NCBI GenBank assembly: GCA_029263615.1 | Contig: JAJUFT010000001.1 | Span: 1-64,000, forward strand | Direction of reading: 5' to 3' | DNA: 64,000 nucleotides | Origin: Alcaligenaceae bacterium | GTDB taxonomy: Bacteria > Pseudomonadota > Gammaproteobacteria > Burkholderiales > Burkholderiaceae_B | Shown: in pieces, positions 1 to 9,995 of the stretch | How the letters are laid out: each line of letters begins with the position of its first letter | Position numbering within the stretch: the first letter of the stretch is position 1 | Program-made: the position numbers and the translations under genes | Notes under the pieces: model-generated | Seen by the model: only the letters and a program-made list of their open reading frames with translations | The model's database searches: none | What the model was told of the DNA's origin: nothing

Positions 1-639
1 GCCGTCATCATCGCGCTGGCATGTCGCAATCTGCCCAAAGCGCAACGTCTTCAGGGCATTCTCTGGGGTACCGCAGGCGCCATTTTCCTGCGCGTGATTC
101 TCATCGCCTTCGCGCTGGTTCTGCTCGACATTCCCTTCCTCAAGGTCGTGGGCGGTGCGCTGCTGCTGTGGATCGGCGTCAAACTGCTGCTGCCTGAAGA
201 AGATGAACATGGCAATGTGAGTGGCGGCACGTCCGTCTGGAGTGCGGTCAAGACCATTCTGATTGCCGACTTGGTGATGAGCCTGGATAACGTCATCGCG
301 ATTGCCGGCGCCGCACAGAACACACATGCCGATCATCAGATCTATTATGTGATCTTCGGTCTGGTCGTGAGTGTGCCCATCATCATCTGGGGCAGCACTC
401 TGGTTCTGAAGCTGATCGACCGCTTCCCGCTGGTGGTCACCTTTGGTGCCGCGCTGCTGGGCTGGATTGCGGGCGGCATGCTGGTCACCGACGTCTTTGT
501 GGTGGATCAGATCGGTGAAGTCAGCCAGACGGTCAAGATTGCTGCCGAAGTGGTGGGTGCCATCTTTGTGGTGGGCCTGGGCAAATGGCTGGCATCGCGT
601 CGCGCTGCCAATCGAGGTGAGCTGAATGAGTCTGTTTAA
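1..639 (+). CDS. TerC/YjbE family integral membrane protein (5' truncated by window edge)
   Basis: Open frame runs to the window edge upstream of ORF 94..639; TerC-type motif VKTILIADLVMSLDNVIAIAGAA and multiple TM segments. Confidence 0.9.
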   Translation, partial: AVIIALACRNLPKAQRLQGILWGTAGAIFLRVILIAFALVLLDIPFLKVVGGALLLWIGVKLLLPEEDEHGNVSGGTSVWSAVKTILIADLVMSLDNVIAIAGAAQNTHADHQIYYVIFGLVVSVPIIIWGSTLVLKLIDRFPLVVTFGAALLGWIAGGMLVTDVFVVDQIGEVSQTVKIAAEVVGAIFVVGLGKWLASRRAANRGELNESV

Positions 640-754
640 GTCATCTTCGGATCCCGACAAGCCTGATTCGGGGCTGTCACTGCTGGGTGGGCTGGGCATC
701 CTGGCCCTCATCGGCATCGCCCTGTATCTGCTGTTTCGCTGGCTGGCGGGGTGA
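626..754 (+). CDS. Small (42 aa) single-TM protein, [42 protein letters not shown]
   Basis: Read directly: ATG at 626 preceded by AGGTGA 5 nt upstream; overlaps terC stop and the hemC GTG; hydrophobic C-terminal helix; absent from ORF track because it is short. Confidence 0.65.
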   Translation: MSLFKSSSDPDKPDSGLSLLGGLGILALIGIALYLLFRWLAG

Positions 755-1695
755 ACATGTCCGCTCCATCCAGGTTGGTGATCGCCACGCGTGCGAGCCG
801 GCTCGCCCTGTGGCAGGCCGAGCACGTGCAAGCACGTCTGCAGGCGCTTTACCCTCAGTGTGAAGTCAGCCTGCTGAAGATGACGACCCGAGGCGATCAG
901 ATCCTCGACCGCACACTCTCCAAAGTGGGCGGCAAGGGTCTGTTCGTCAAGGAACTGGAAACGGCCCTGCTTGACGGCAGGGCCGACCTGGCGGTGCATT
1001 CGTTGAAGGATGTCCCGGTCGATCTGACCAGCCCCTTCAGCCTGCCCGTCATCATGGAGCGCGACGACCCGCGGGATGCCTTCGTCTCGCCTCGCTACGG
1101 GGCGCTGGACGAATTGCCGGAGGGCGCCGTGGTCGGCACCTCCAGCCTGCGGCGCGAATCGCAGATCCGGGCGCAATACCCGCACCTTGTGGTCAAGCCG
1201 CTGCGCGGCAACCTCGACACCCGTCTGGGCAAGCTCGACAAGGGGGAGTACGACGCCATCATCCTCGCCGCAGCAGGCCTGCGCAGGCTGGGGCTCTCGT
1301 CCCGAATCAAGTCTCTTCTCGACCCCGAAATCAGTCTGCCGGCGGCCGGGCAGGGCGCACTGGGGATCGAAATTCTCGAGTCGCGCAACGAGCTGGCGGC
1401 TTGGCTGGCGCCTTTGAGCTGTCCTCAGACCACTGCCTGCGCGCTCGCTGAAAGAGCCGTTTCGCGTGTGCTGGGCGGTTCCTGCCAGGTGCCGCTAGCC
1501 GCCTATGCTCGCGCGGAGGGGGACACGCTGCACCTCAAAGCGCTGGTCGCCGAGCCCGACGGCACGCTCATCATTCGCAGCGAGGCCTCCGGTCGCGCGG
1601 ACGACGCCGAGCAACTCGGCGAATCGGCCGCCCGCACGCTGCTTTCGCAAGGGGCTGAGGCCATTCTGGCGCGCTTGCTGCCCCCATCGGCCTGA
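751..1695 (+). CDS. hemC: Hydroxymethylbilane synthase (start GTG 751 or ATG 757)
   Basis: [48 protein letters not shown] motifs. Confidence 0.97.
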   Translation: MNMSAPSRLVIATRASRLALWQAEHVQARLQALYPQCEVSLLKMTTRGDQILDRTLSKVGGKGLFVKELETALLDGRADLAVHSLKDVPVDLTSPFSLPVIMERDDPRDAFVSPRYGALDELPEGAVVGTSSLRRESQIRAQYPHLVVKPLRGNLDTRLGKLDKGEYDAIILAAAGLRRLGLSSRIKSLLDPEISLPAAGQGALGIEILESRNELAAWLAPLSCPQTTACALAERAVSRVLGGSCQVPLAAYARAEGDTLHLKALVAEPDGTLIIRSEASGRADDAEQLGESAARTLLSQGAEAILARLLPPSA

Positions 1696-1718
1696 GTCCG
1701 GGCGCGCCGAGGGGCGGC

Positions 1719-2531
1719 ATGTCACCCTTCCAGGTCTTCCTGACTCGCCCGGCCGGCCGAAACGGCGCGGTACCGGGCCGTTTGCGTGCCGCAGCCTTCG
1801 ACGTGCATGAGTTGCCGGCGCTGGAACTGCGTCCCGTTCCGGTCATCGCCTTCCCCGACCCCTCTGAATTCGACCTCATCGTTTTTGTCAGCCGCTATGC
1901 GGTTCAGCGCTTCTTCGCGGAGTGGCGTACACGCTCCCCCGAGGCGGCCTGGCCGGTCACGGCGCTGGCCGGCGCAGTCGGCGCCAGCACCGCCAGTGCG
2001 CTCCGAGCAGAAGGCGTGCCCGTCACCCGGCTGGTGCATCCGCCGGCCGATGTACCGGCGCAGGATTCCGAAGCCCTGGTTCAGCTGCTGGACGCGCGAG
2101 GCCATGTCCCGCGGCGCGTGCTGATTGCCAGGGGGACAGAGGGCAGGGCATGGCTGTCCGAAACCCTGGCAGCGCGGGGTGCCGTCGTCCGGCTGTTGCC
2201 CCTTTACGAACGAGTCCCTGCACCGTGGTCCGCCACTGCCATGGCTGCCGTGGAACATGCCTTGCAATCGCATGCCGCCGAGTGCGTCTTTCTTCTGACC
2301 AGCAGCGAGGGGGTGCGTGCCCTGGCCGCACGGCTGAGGGAAAAGGGACTACTTCAAAATTGGTCAAGGTGCGCGTTTGTCATCATCCACGAACGCATTG
2401 GGGCGACGCTACAATCGGAACTTGCGCCCCTGTGCACCCACGAGGTCACGCGTCTGGCGCTTTGCACGCCCGATGATGATGCCATTGTCGAAGCGATTCA
2501 TGCCGTGGCAAGGCCAACGGCGGAACCATAG
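1719..2531 (+). CDS. hemD: Uroporphyrinogen-III synthase
   Basis: HemD-like sequence directly between hemC and hemX. Confidence 0.9.
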   Translation: MSPFQVFLTRPAGRNGAVPGRLRAAAFDVHELPALELRPVPVIAFPDPSEFDLIVFVSRYAVQRFFAEWRTRSPEAAWPVTALAGAVGASTASALRAEGVPVTRLVHPPADVPAQDSEALVQLLDARGHVPRRVLIARGTEGRAWLSETLAARGAVVRLLPLYERVPAPWSATAMAAVEHALQSHAAECVFLLTSSEGVRALAARLREKGLLQNWSRCAFVIIHERIGATLQSELAPLCTHEVTRLALCTPDDDAIVEAIHAVARPTAEP

Positions 2532-2546
2532 GTTTACAATCCGGCC

Positions 2547-3911
2547 ATGACTGACAAGAAAACCGATACCTCGCAAGACGACCGTGCACGCGCTCAGACG
2601 CCCGTCCTCACGACGCCGGCGAGCAAGAGAGTTCCGCCCAACGAGGCAACGGCAAGTGGCAGCGGCAAGCGGGGAGCCGCGTCGCGCTCCTTTCTGGCCC
2701 CTGCTGCCCTGGTCCTTGCCCTGGTCGCCGCCGGCCTGTCCGTCGTGGTCTGGCAGCAGCATCAACAGACCCGGGAAGTTCAGGCCCAACTGTTATCGCG
2801 TCTATCGGGTCAGGAGTCGCACACCGGGCAGGCCACGAGTCAGATTCAGGCGCTGAGTGAGCAAGTCGAACATCAGGGCAGGGCCCTGTCCGCCTTGCAG
2901 GCGCAATTAGGCGAAGCCACGTCGGTCATCCGCGACCTTGACGAAGCTTTGCGCATCATGACCGATCGTGGCTCGGAACTGGTGCTGCTCAATGACATCG
3001 ACCACCTCGTGACCATTGCCCAGCAACAGTTGCAACTGGGCGGAAACGTGCGCAATGCCATCGTCGCGCTGGAATCGGCGCAGGCACAGCTTGCGCGGGC
3101 CAATCGTCCCTCTCTGGCCATGTTGATGCAGACCCTCAATGGGGATCTCGATCGCCTGCGTGCCGCCTCCACCATCGATATCGCCGCCTTCTCGAGCCAG
3201 CTGGAAGAACTTGCCCTGCTGGTGACCGAGGCGCCCCTCATCATGCCGGATGCCTCCGCGCTTCAAACCGAGGCCGAGCCCGACGCACCGCATACCCTGC
3301 GTGAGCAACCCGCGCCGACCACACCGCCGGCCACCGACGCAGAGGCACAGTGGTGGGAGCGCGCCCTGGAAAGCACCCGCCAGTGGTCGAGCAGTGCATG
3401 GAATTCCCTGCGTGAAGATCTGGGGCAGTTCATCGAGGTCCGCCGGGTTGACGACGCCGCGGCTCTGCTCATGTCTCCGGATCAGGCCCAGCGCTTCCGC
3501 GACAATCTCCGCACGCGCATCATGACGGCGCAGCTCGCGCTCATGATGCGTCAGCCGGAAGTCTGGAGGACCGAGACCGAAGCGGTCGTGAAGGCCATCG
3601 AGACCCGTTTCGACGAATCCTCCCCCCTGACGCGCAAGGCCTTGCGCGTGGCACGCAGCATGGCCGACACCCCGATTGACGCCCGCTTGCCCTCGGTGGA
3701 CAACACCTTGCACGCACTGGCTGCCCTGCGTGAAGAGCAGAATGGTCTGCTGGAATCGACCCCTCCCGAAGGCGCGTCTTCTGGTGCGGACGCGGCCAAC
3801 GAATCCGTCAGCCCGGAGGCCGGTCCCGACGGCGGCGAACCGGAAAGCGCAACGCCCGAGGGCGACGTGTCGGCGGCCGACAAGCCGGCCACCGAACTGG
3901 TGGAGAGCTGA
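2547..3911 (+). CDS. hemX: HemX-family protein (uroporphyrinogen-III C-methyltransferase-like)
   Basis: N-terminal TM, coiled coil, position hemCD-X-Y. Confidence 0.85.
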   Translation: MTDKKTDTSQDDRARAQTPVLTTPASKRVPPNEATASGSGKRGAASRSFLAPAALVLALVAAGLSVVVWQQHQQTREVQAQLLSRLSGQESHTGQATSQIQALSEQVEHQGRALSALQAQLGEATSVIRDLDEALRIMTDRGSELVLLNDIDHLVTIAQQQLQLGGNVRNAIVALESAQAQLARANRPSLAMLMQTLNGDLDRLRAASTIDIAAFSSQLEELALLVTEAPLIMPDASALQTEAEPDAPHTLREQPAPTTPPATDAEAQWWERALESTRQWSSSAWNSLREDLGQFIEVRRVDDAAALLMSPDQAQRFRDNLRTRIMTAQLALMMRQPEVWRTETEAVVKAIETRFDESSPLTRKALRVARSMADTPIDARLPSVDNTLHALAALREEQNGLLESTPPEGASSGADAANESVSPEAGPDGGEPESATPEGDVSAADKPATELVES

Positions 3912-3914
3912 TCC

Positions 3915-5414
3915 ATGCGTACCTGGTTCTGGACCATCGCCGTCTTTGCGGCCGCCGTTGCGCTCGCCCTGGTCCTGCGCGAGCACAGCGGCAATGTAGT
4001 GATCGTGGCGCAGCCGTGGCGGGTCGAGCTCTCGCTCACGCTGGCTGTCCTGCTCCTGGTCGCTTCCTTCGCCCTGCTGTATTTCCTGTTGCGTGTGCTG
4101 TCCTGGGTGGGCGAGCGACCGGAACGGTTCCGCAGCTGGCGCAGCCGGCGCTCCGTCCGGCGCGATCAGGAAGCGCTCGAAAGCGGATGGATCAATGTAC
4201 TTGAGGGGCGCTTCGTCAATGCCGACAAGGATTTCTCCCGTGTGGTGAACCGCACGCGATCCGACAAGCGCAAGGTGCTTGCGGCGCTCGCCTCGGCCAG
4301 TGCCAATCACCAGCTGGGGGAGTACGCCCAGCGCGATCAAGCCCTTGCCCTGGCCAAACAGGCCGCTGGCGACGACCTGCGTCTGCGTGAGGCCTGGGCT
4401 ATCGTGGCTGCCGAAATGTACCTCGACCAGAATCGCCCGCAGGATGCGCTGGCTCTTCTTCAGCCGTTGCAGGACGCCAGTTCGCGTTACCTGCATGCCA
4501 CGCGGTTGCTGTTGCGTGCACATCGGCAGCTGGGCAACTATGACCGGGTTTACGAGCTGACGCGTCTGCTGTTGCGCCGAGGGGTGCTGGAAAAGGATGA
4601 AGCCCGGAAGCTCATCGAGATGTCCGCCGCCGCCCGCCTGCGCAGTGCGGGTGCCCAGGGCTTCAAGGCCGTGTGGGGTGACCTCAAGGCTGAGGAGCGC
4701 ACCCTGCCGGACGTTGCGCTGGCCGCTGCCCAGGTCCTGGCTGCAGACGGTCAGCACGAGGAAGTCTCCAGGATTCTGGAAACCGCGATTGCGGCGGAAC
4801 CGGAACCCCGCCTGCTGAGCGCTTATTCGCAGTGCCCCCCGCAACTCGTGTCCCGTCGCCTGGCCAAGGCGGAAGAGTGGTTGAAGAAACACCCCGACAA
4901 CGCCCCCTTGCTGGCCGCCATGGGCAATCTTTGCCTGACCGGTCAGTTGTGGGGGCCCGGCGAGCTCTACCTCAAGCGCAGCATGGCGTTGCGCAGCGAC
5001 ATGCGCATCCACGCCTTGCTGGGCAATCTGTACGATCGGCTTGGCCGGCGGGACGAAGCCATGAAGCACTGGCGTCTGGCAAGCAGTGTGGTGGGCAGCC
5101 TGCCCGTGCTGGCGCGCAGCCGCCACCTGCCCGCAGCGGACATGCGCGACGACCCCACCCTCATCGATGTGGAGATTCCGCCCGAACCGACCGAGACCGC
5201 ACCCGCCATCCAGGCTCCGGTGGCTGCCAGCGCCGCCGACTACGTGCCGGAGGAATCCGAAGCGCCTGCCCCCGAGCAGCCTGCAGCGCCTCCCTCAAAC
5301 GAAGTAAAATCTTCCGGTTCACCCCATGAGGAACTGGATGAGTACTTCGACAGTGCGCCCATTCCCGGAGTGGATGTCAGCCAGACTTCCGACGGCCCCC
5401 GAGGAAAGCGTTGA
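3915..5414 (+). CDS. hemY: HemY, TPR-containing heme biosynthesis-associated membrane protein
   Basis: Two N-terminal TM segments, TPR-like repeats, position after hemX. Confidence 0.9.
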   Translation: MRTWFWTIAVFAAAVALALVLREHSGNVVIVAQPWRVELSLTLAVLLLVASFALLYFLLRVLSWVGERPERFRSWRSRRSVRRDQEALESGWINVLEGRFVNADKDFSRVVNRTRSDKRKVLAALASASANHQLGEYAQRDQALALAKQAAGDDLRLREAWAIVAAEMYLDQNRPQDALALLQPLQDASSRYLHATRLLLRAHRQLGNYDRVYELTRLLLRRGVLEKDEARKLIEMSAAARLRSAGAQGFKAVWGDLKAEERTLPDVALAAAQVLAADGQHEEVSRILETAIAAEPEPRLLSAYSQCPPQLVSRRLAKAEEWLKKHPDNAPLLAAMGNLCLTGQLWGPGELYLKRSMALRSDMRIHALLGNLYDRLGRRDEAMKHWRLASSVVGSLPVLARSRHLPAADMRDDPTLIDVEIPPEPTETAPAIQAPVAASAADYVPEESEAPAPEQPAAPPSNEVKSSGSPHEELDEYFDSAPIPGVDVSQTSDGPRGKR

Positions 5415-5512
5415 GGCAAGTCCTTCAGACGCCACGCCCGGCTGTCTCAGGATGGCCGGCGCGGTTCTGAACCCCATCCCATTCTTTACATTTTCATAGC
5501 AAGGTTGAGAGC

Positions 5513-6046
5513 ATGAGCCTAGACCGCGTGCCCGCGGGCAAGAATTTGCCGGACGAATTCAACGTCATCATTGAAATCCCCATGAATGCCGACCCGGTGA
5601 AATACGAGGTGGACAAAGACACCGGCGCCGTATTTGTCGATCGCTTCATGCTGACCGCCATGCACTATCCGTGCAATTATGGCTACATTCCCCAGACACT
5701 GTCTGAAGACGGTGACCCGGTCGACGTGCTGGTCATGACACCGTTCCCCATCCAGGTGGGTGCCGTGGTCAAGTGTCGTGCGCTGGGCCTGCTCAAGATG
5801 GAAGACGAGGCCGGTGGCGATGCCAAGTTGCTGGCCGTGCCGGTGGACAAGCTCTATCCCGCCTACACCAAGCTGCGCACGCCCGACGATGTGTCCGAAG
5901 AAGTGCGCGGCCAGATCCGCCACTTTTTCGAGCACTACAAAGACCTTGAGAAGGGCAAGTGGGTCAAAGTGCAGGGCTGGGAAGGCCCCGAATCCGCTGC
6001 CAAGGAAATCATGGACAGCGCTGCCCGTTACGCCGCAGGAGCCTGA
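5513..6046 (+). CDS. ppa: Inorganic pyrophosphatase
   Basis: [46 protein letters not shown]. Confidence 0.97.
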   Translation: MSLDRVPAGKNLPDEFNVIIEIPMNADPVKYEVDKDTGAVFVDRFMLTAMHYPCNYGYIPQTLSEDGDPVDVLVMTPFPIQVGAVVKCRALGLLKMEDEAGGDAKLLAVPVDKLYPAYTKLRTPDDVSEEVRGQIRHFFEHYKDLEKGKWVKVQGWEGPESAAKEIMDSAARYAAGA

Positions 6047-6048
6047 CC

Positions 6049-6747
6049 ATGCAGACCGTGTTTCCGGCAGCCCCCGCAACCCTGATCCCGGTAGCGGGGA
6101 CCGACGCCGCGTTCCCCGTGCGGCGCATCTACTGCGTGGGCCGCAATTACGCCGAACATGCGAAGGAAATGGGGTTCACCGGTCGTGAAGATCCCTTCTT
6201 CTTCAGCAAGCCGGCCGACGCCGTGCTGTATGTGCCGGAAGGCGAAACCGGTGAGATGCCTTATCCGTCGCGCACCTCCGACCTTCACCACGAAATTGAA
6301 CTGGTGGTGGCGTTGGGCAGCGGCGGGCGCGACCTCACGGTCGAACAGGCTGCTGCCTGCGTCTACGGCTACGCGGTCGGCCTGGACATGACCCGTCGCG
6401 ACCTTCAGGGCGTGGCCAAGAAGCAGGGTCGCCCCTGGGAAGTGGGCAAGGCCTTCGACTTCGGTGCGCCCATCGGCCCGATCCATCCCGTCGAGCAGAC
6501 GGGGGTGCTGGAGAAGGCAGCCATCACGCTGGAAGTGAATGGCCAGCTGCGCCAGAAGGGTTGCATTTCCGACATGATCTGGAATATTGCGGAATCCATT
6601 TCCTATCTGTCCGGCCTGTTCGAGCTGAAGGCGGGCGACCTCATCTTCACCGGCACGCCCGAGGGTGTGGCGGCCGTGGTCCCCGGCGATCTGATGGTGG
6701 GCAAGGTGGAAGGGGTGGGAGAATTGCGAGTGATGGTCGTCGCTTAA
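6049..6747 (+). CDS. Fumarylacetoacetate hydrolase family protein
   Basis: RIYCVGRNYAEHAKEMG, FTGTPEGVAAVVPGD; in-frame ATG at 6049 within ORF 5959..6747. Confidence 0.93.
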   Translation: MQTVFPAAPATLIPVAGTDAAFPVRRIYCVGRNYAEHAKEMGFTGREDPFFFSKPADAVLYVPEGETGEMPYPSRTSDLHHEIELVVALGSGGRDLTVEQAAACVYGYAVGLDMTRRDLQGVAKKQGRPWEVGKAFDFGAPIGPIHPVEQTGVLEKAAITLEVNGQLRQKGCISDMIWNIAESISYLSGLFELKAGDLIFTGTPEGVAAVVPGDLMVGKVEGVGELRVMVVA

Positions 6748-6842
6748 CCCCCATCAAGGCGGCGTGAGCGCTTTGTCGGCATAGTTCGTTACTTGCCGAA
6801 CCGGGACGCGGCAGGTTGTCCCGGCACCCATTCAAAGCACTC

Positions 6843-7892
6843 ATGTCACCGTCCGCTCACCCTGGCGGCGGCGCCGATCGGCCCGCCGCTTCTTCTTTCG
6901 AGCTGGTTTGCCCGGCGGGCAGCCTGCCGTCTCTCAAAGCCGCTGTCGACAACGGGGCCGACTGTGTCTACGTGGGGTTTCGCGATGCGACCAATGCGCG
7001 CAACTTTGCCGGCCTGAATTTTGACGCGGCCGCCATGGCCGAAGGCATTCGCTATGCACGCGACCGTGACCGAAAAATCTTTCTGGCCCTCAACACCTAT
7101 CCGCAGCCGGGTGCCTGGCGCGAATGGCAGCTTGCCATGGATCGCGCGGCCTCGTCCGGCGTCGACGCGGTGATCGTGGCGGACCTCGGGCTCCTGGCCT
7201 ATGCCGCGCAACGCTACCCCGAGCTGCGGCTGCACCTTTCGGTTCAGGGTTCCGCCACCAATTACGAAGCCATCAATTTCTACCGGCAGCAGTTCGGCAT
7301 CCAGCGTGTCGTGCTGCCCCGGGTGCTGTCGATCGCGCAGGTGGAGCAGGTGACCGCCAACACGGCGGTTGAAACCGAAGTGTTCGGATTCGGCAGTCTC
7401 TGCGTCATGGTGGAAGGGCGGTGTGCCTTGTCGTCCTACACCACCGGCGAGTCGCCCAACACCCACGGCGTCTGCTCTCCCGCCCGGCATGTGCGCTGGC
7501 AGGAGACCCCGGCGGGACTGGAATCGCGTCTCAACGGGGTCCTGATCGATCGTTACGGCCCTCACGAAAATGCCGGCTACCCGACCTTGTGCAAGGGCCG
7601 TTTTGATGTGGCGGGCGAAAACTATTACGCCCTGGAGGAGCCCACCAGCCTGAATACCCTGGCCATCCTGCCCCGCCTTCTCGAGATGGGGGTGCGGGCC
7701 GTGAAGATCGAAGGGCGACAGCGCAGCCCGGCGTACGTGGCGCAGGTCACGCGTGTGTGGCGTCAGGCGATCGATCAGGCTCGGGACAATGCAGCGCGCT
7801 ATAGCGTGCATCCGACCTGGTCCGCTGAGCTGGCCAAGGTCTCGGAAGGGCAGCAGCAGACGCTGGGCGCCTATCACCGGCCATGGAAATGA
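6843..7892 (+). CDS. ubiU: U32-family protein UbiU (O2-independent ubiquinone hydroxylation)
   Basis: FELVCPAGSLPSLKAAVDNGADCVYVGF; conserved Cys region (GSLCVMVEGRCALSSY...GVCSPACR-like); followed by ubiV and ubiT. Confidence 0.9.
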   Translation: MSPSAHPGGGADRPAASSFELVCPAGSLPSLKAAVDNGADCVYVGFRDATNARNFAGLNFDAAAMAEGIRYARDRDRKIFLALNTYPQPGAWREWQLAMDRAASSGVDAVIVADLGLLAYAAQRYPELRLHLSVQGSATNYEAINFYRQQFGIQRVVLPRVLSIAQVEQVTANTAVETEVFGFGSLCVMVEGRCALSSYTTGESPNTHGVCSPARHVRWQETPAGLESRLNGVLIDRYGPHENAGYPTLCKGRFDVAGENYYALEEPTSLNTLAILPRLLEMGVRAVKIEGRQRSPAYVAQVTRVWRQAIDQARDNAARYSVHPTWSAELAKVSEGQQQTLGAYHRPWK

Positions 7893-7923
7893 AGATGAGC
7901 GAGAACGGATCAAGGAGAGCTTC

Positions 7924-8832
7924 ATGAAAGTCGCCCTGGGCCCCCTGCAATACTACTGGCCCCGCATACAGACCCTGCAGTTTTACGAAGCGGTGCGCGA
8001 ATGGCCGGTGGATATCGTCTATCTCGGTGAAACGGTCTGTTCCCGGCGCCATGAATTGCGTCTGCCGGACTGGCTGGAAGTTGCCGACATGCTGGAAGAA
8101 GCCGGAAAAGACGTCGTGTTGTCCACCCAGGTGCTGCTGGAGTCCGGCGTCGAGATGAAGACCATGCACAAGGTGGTCGAGAACGGACGCTATGCGGTCG
8201 AGGCCAACGACATGGGGGCCGTCCATCGCCTAAACGGCCGCCCATTCATTGCAGGGCCCTTCCTCAACGTTTACAACAGGGCCACGCTGGAGGTCCTGGT
8301 GCGGGCAGGCGCTTCTCGCTGGGTAATGCCTCTGGAAATGGGGCATGACGGCTTGCAGCCGCTGCAGGACGAGCGCCCGGCCAACGTGCAGACCGAAGTG
8401 TTCGCCTACGGACGCATGCCGCTTGCGTTCTCGGCGCGTTGCTTCACGGCACGCAATCGCAACCTGCCCAAGGACAACTGCCAATATGTCTGCATGACAC
8501 ATCCGGATGGCCTGCTCATGCAGACGCGCGAAGCCCGGGATTTCCTCACCCTCAATGGCATCCAGACGCAGTCGGCGCATGTCTACACGCTGCTCGGGGA
8601 GCTGCACGTGCTGCGCGGCCTCGGCGTCGATGTGATACGTCTGAGCCCGCAATCGCAGCATATGGAAGCCGTGGTGCGGAGTTTCCGGGCGGTTCTGGAC
8701 GGGGAAGAGAACGCGGCGGCAGTGCACGCACGGCTGGTGCCCCTGATGCCCTCCGCGCCATGCAATGGTTATTGGCATGGACGGCCGGGGTTGGACTGGG
8801 TGCCGCGCTCACAAGAAGGAGTCCTCGCATGA
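7924..8832 (+). CDS. ubiV: U32-family protein UbiV
   Basis: MKVALGPLQYYWPRIQTLQFYEAVREWPVDIVYLGETVCSRR; paired with ubiU. Confidence 0.9.
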   Translation: MKVALGPLQYYWPRIQTLQFYEAVREWPVDIVYLGETVCSRRHELRLPDWLEVADMLEEAGKDVVLSTQVLLESGVEMKTMHKVVENGRYAVEANDMGAVHRLNGRPFIAGPFLNVYNRATLEVLVRAGASRWVMPLEMGHDGLQPLQDERPANVQTEVFAYGRMPLAFSARCFTARNRNLPKDNCQYVCMTHPDGLLMQTREARDFLTLNGIQTQSAHVYTLLGELHVLRGLGVDVIRLSPQSQHMEAVVRSFRAVLDGEENAAAVHARLVPLMPSAPCNGYWHGRPGLDWVPRSQEGVLA

Positions 8833-9356
8833 AAGGCATCCAGGCATTCACCCTTCCCGCGCCGATCGGGCGCCTGCTGGGCAGCTTGCCCAAGGGCCCC
8901 GGATCCCGGTTGTTCGTCACCGGGCTCAACCTGGCCCTGTCGCCGCACTTGCCCACGGATACCTGCGCCATGCTGGAAGGGCGTGCGCTGCGGATCGAGG
9001 TCGCGGATGCGGAGTTGCGCTTTGACTACACATGGCGTGTCCGGGCCTTCAGGGCGGCGGACCACGGGGGACGGACCCCCGACCTCACCATCCGTGCCAA
9101 TACCTGGGATTATCTCCAGCTCATTCAGCGTGGCGAAGATCCGGACACGCTGTTCTTCAGCCGTCGGCTGGTGATGGAAGGCGACACCGAGCTGGGTCTG
9201 CTGGTCAAGAACACGCTGGACAGCCTGGACATGGAGATACTCAAGCCAGCCCGGGTCTTAGGCAACCTGGTGTCGGGCAACGGGCTGCGGCTGCCCGACA
9301 TGAGCGCGTTGCACCGGGGGTTGGCGGGTCTGCCGGGCAGGCATCGGGCGCCTTGA
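8829..9356 (+). CDS. ubiT: SCP2-domain lipid-binding protein UbiT
   Basis: SCP2-like FDYTWRV...LTIRANTWDYLQLIQRGEDPDTLFFSRRLVMEGDTELGLLVKN; overlaps ubiV stop by 4 nt (ATGA). Confidence 0.88.
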   Translation: MKGIQAFTLPAPIGRLLGSLPKGPGSRLFVTGLNLALSPHLPTDTCAMLEGRALRIEVADAELRFDYTWRVRAFRAADHGGRTPDLTIRANTWDYLQLIQRGEDPDTLFFSRRLVMEGDTELGLLVKNTLDSLDMEILKPARVLGNLVSGNGLRLPDMSALHRGLAGLPGRHRAP

Positions 9357-9368
9357 GAGCTGTGAGCT

Positions 9369-9890
9369 TCAGGCGGCGTGGGTGTTGGGGTCGAAGTCCG
9401 TGTCGATCAGGCGGGGCAGGGGAGGCAGACCGAATTTGGCCCGCACCCGCTGGCAATCGGGCTCCGGCGTGCCGTCGGCGAGCCAGGGCTCGAATTCCCG
9501 GCACGGGCTGGGGCGCAGGGGATAGATGCCGCAATACACATCCGGCGAGCCCACCTCGCCGCGCAAGGCCACGCAACGGCCCTGCCCGTACTCGGTTCCC
9601 TTCATGGCGGCCCGCAGCGGCCCTACCTGAGTGACGAGTTCTGGTGGTACCATGCCACCGCCGCTGCCATCGGCGATTTCTCCGCAGTAGAAGGACACCC
9701 TGAAGTGCGCGCAGCAGGCGCCACAACTGAGGCAGGGGTTGCCCATTGCCAGGTCGTTGGACGCCGGGGCGCCAGGGTCAAACCGTTGCACGGTCGGCGG
9801 GTTGGGTGCCGGATCGGGCTGGAGGCCTGCAAAAGATCCGACGCCCTCGGTACAAGAGGGCTGGGAATCTGGCGGGAAACAATCACTCAT
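9369..9890 (-). CDS. YkgJ-type cysteine-cluster protein
   Basis: CLSCGACCAHFRVSF...CGIYPLRPSPCREFEPW; in-frame ATG at 9890. Confidence 0.88.
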   Translation of the reverse strand: MSDCFPPDSQPSCTEGVGSFAGLQPDPAPNPPTVQRFDPGAPASNDLAMGNPCLSCGACCAHFRVSFYCGEIADGSGGGMVPPELVTQVGPLRAAMKGTEYGQGRCVALRGEVGSPDVYCGIYPLRPSPCREFEPWLADGTPEPDCQRVRAKFGLPPLPRLIDTDFDPNTHAA

Positions 9891-9995
9891 GATGGTGCGT
9901 TCCAAAAAATGCGGCGGAAAATATAACATTGTCAGGCCGGGTGGCGTGCAGAATCTCACCCGGGAACCGACACGGACGGGTCCTCCGGAGTTGAA

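Noticed and set aside
2907-5126. 739-aa minus-strand ORF antisense to hemX/hemY
   Set aside because: Mirror ORF typical of GC-rich codon usage; low-complexity His/Gln/Gly/Arg composition, no recognisable domain, fully overlaps two well-supported genes.
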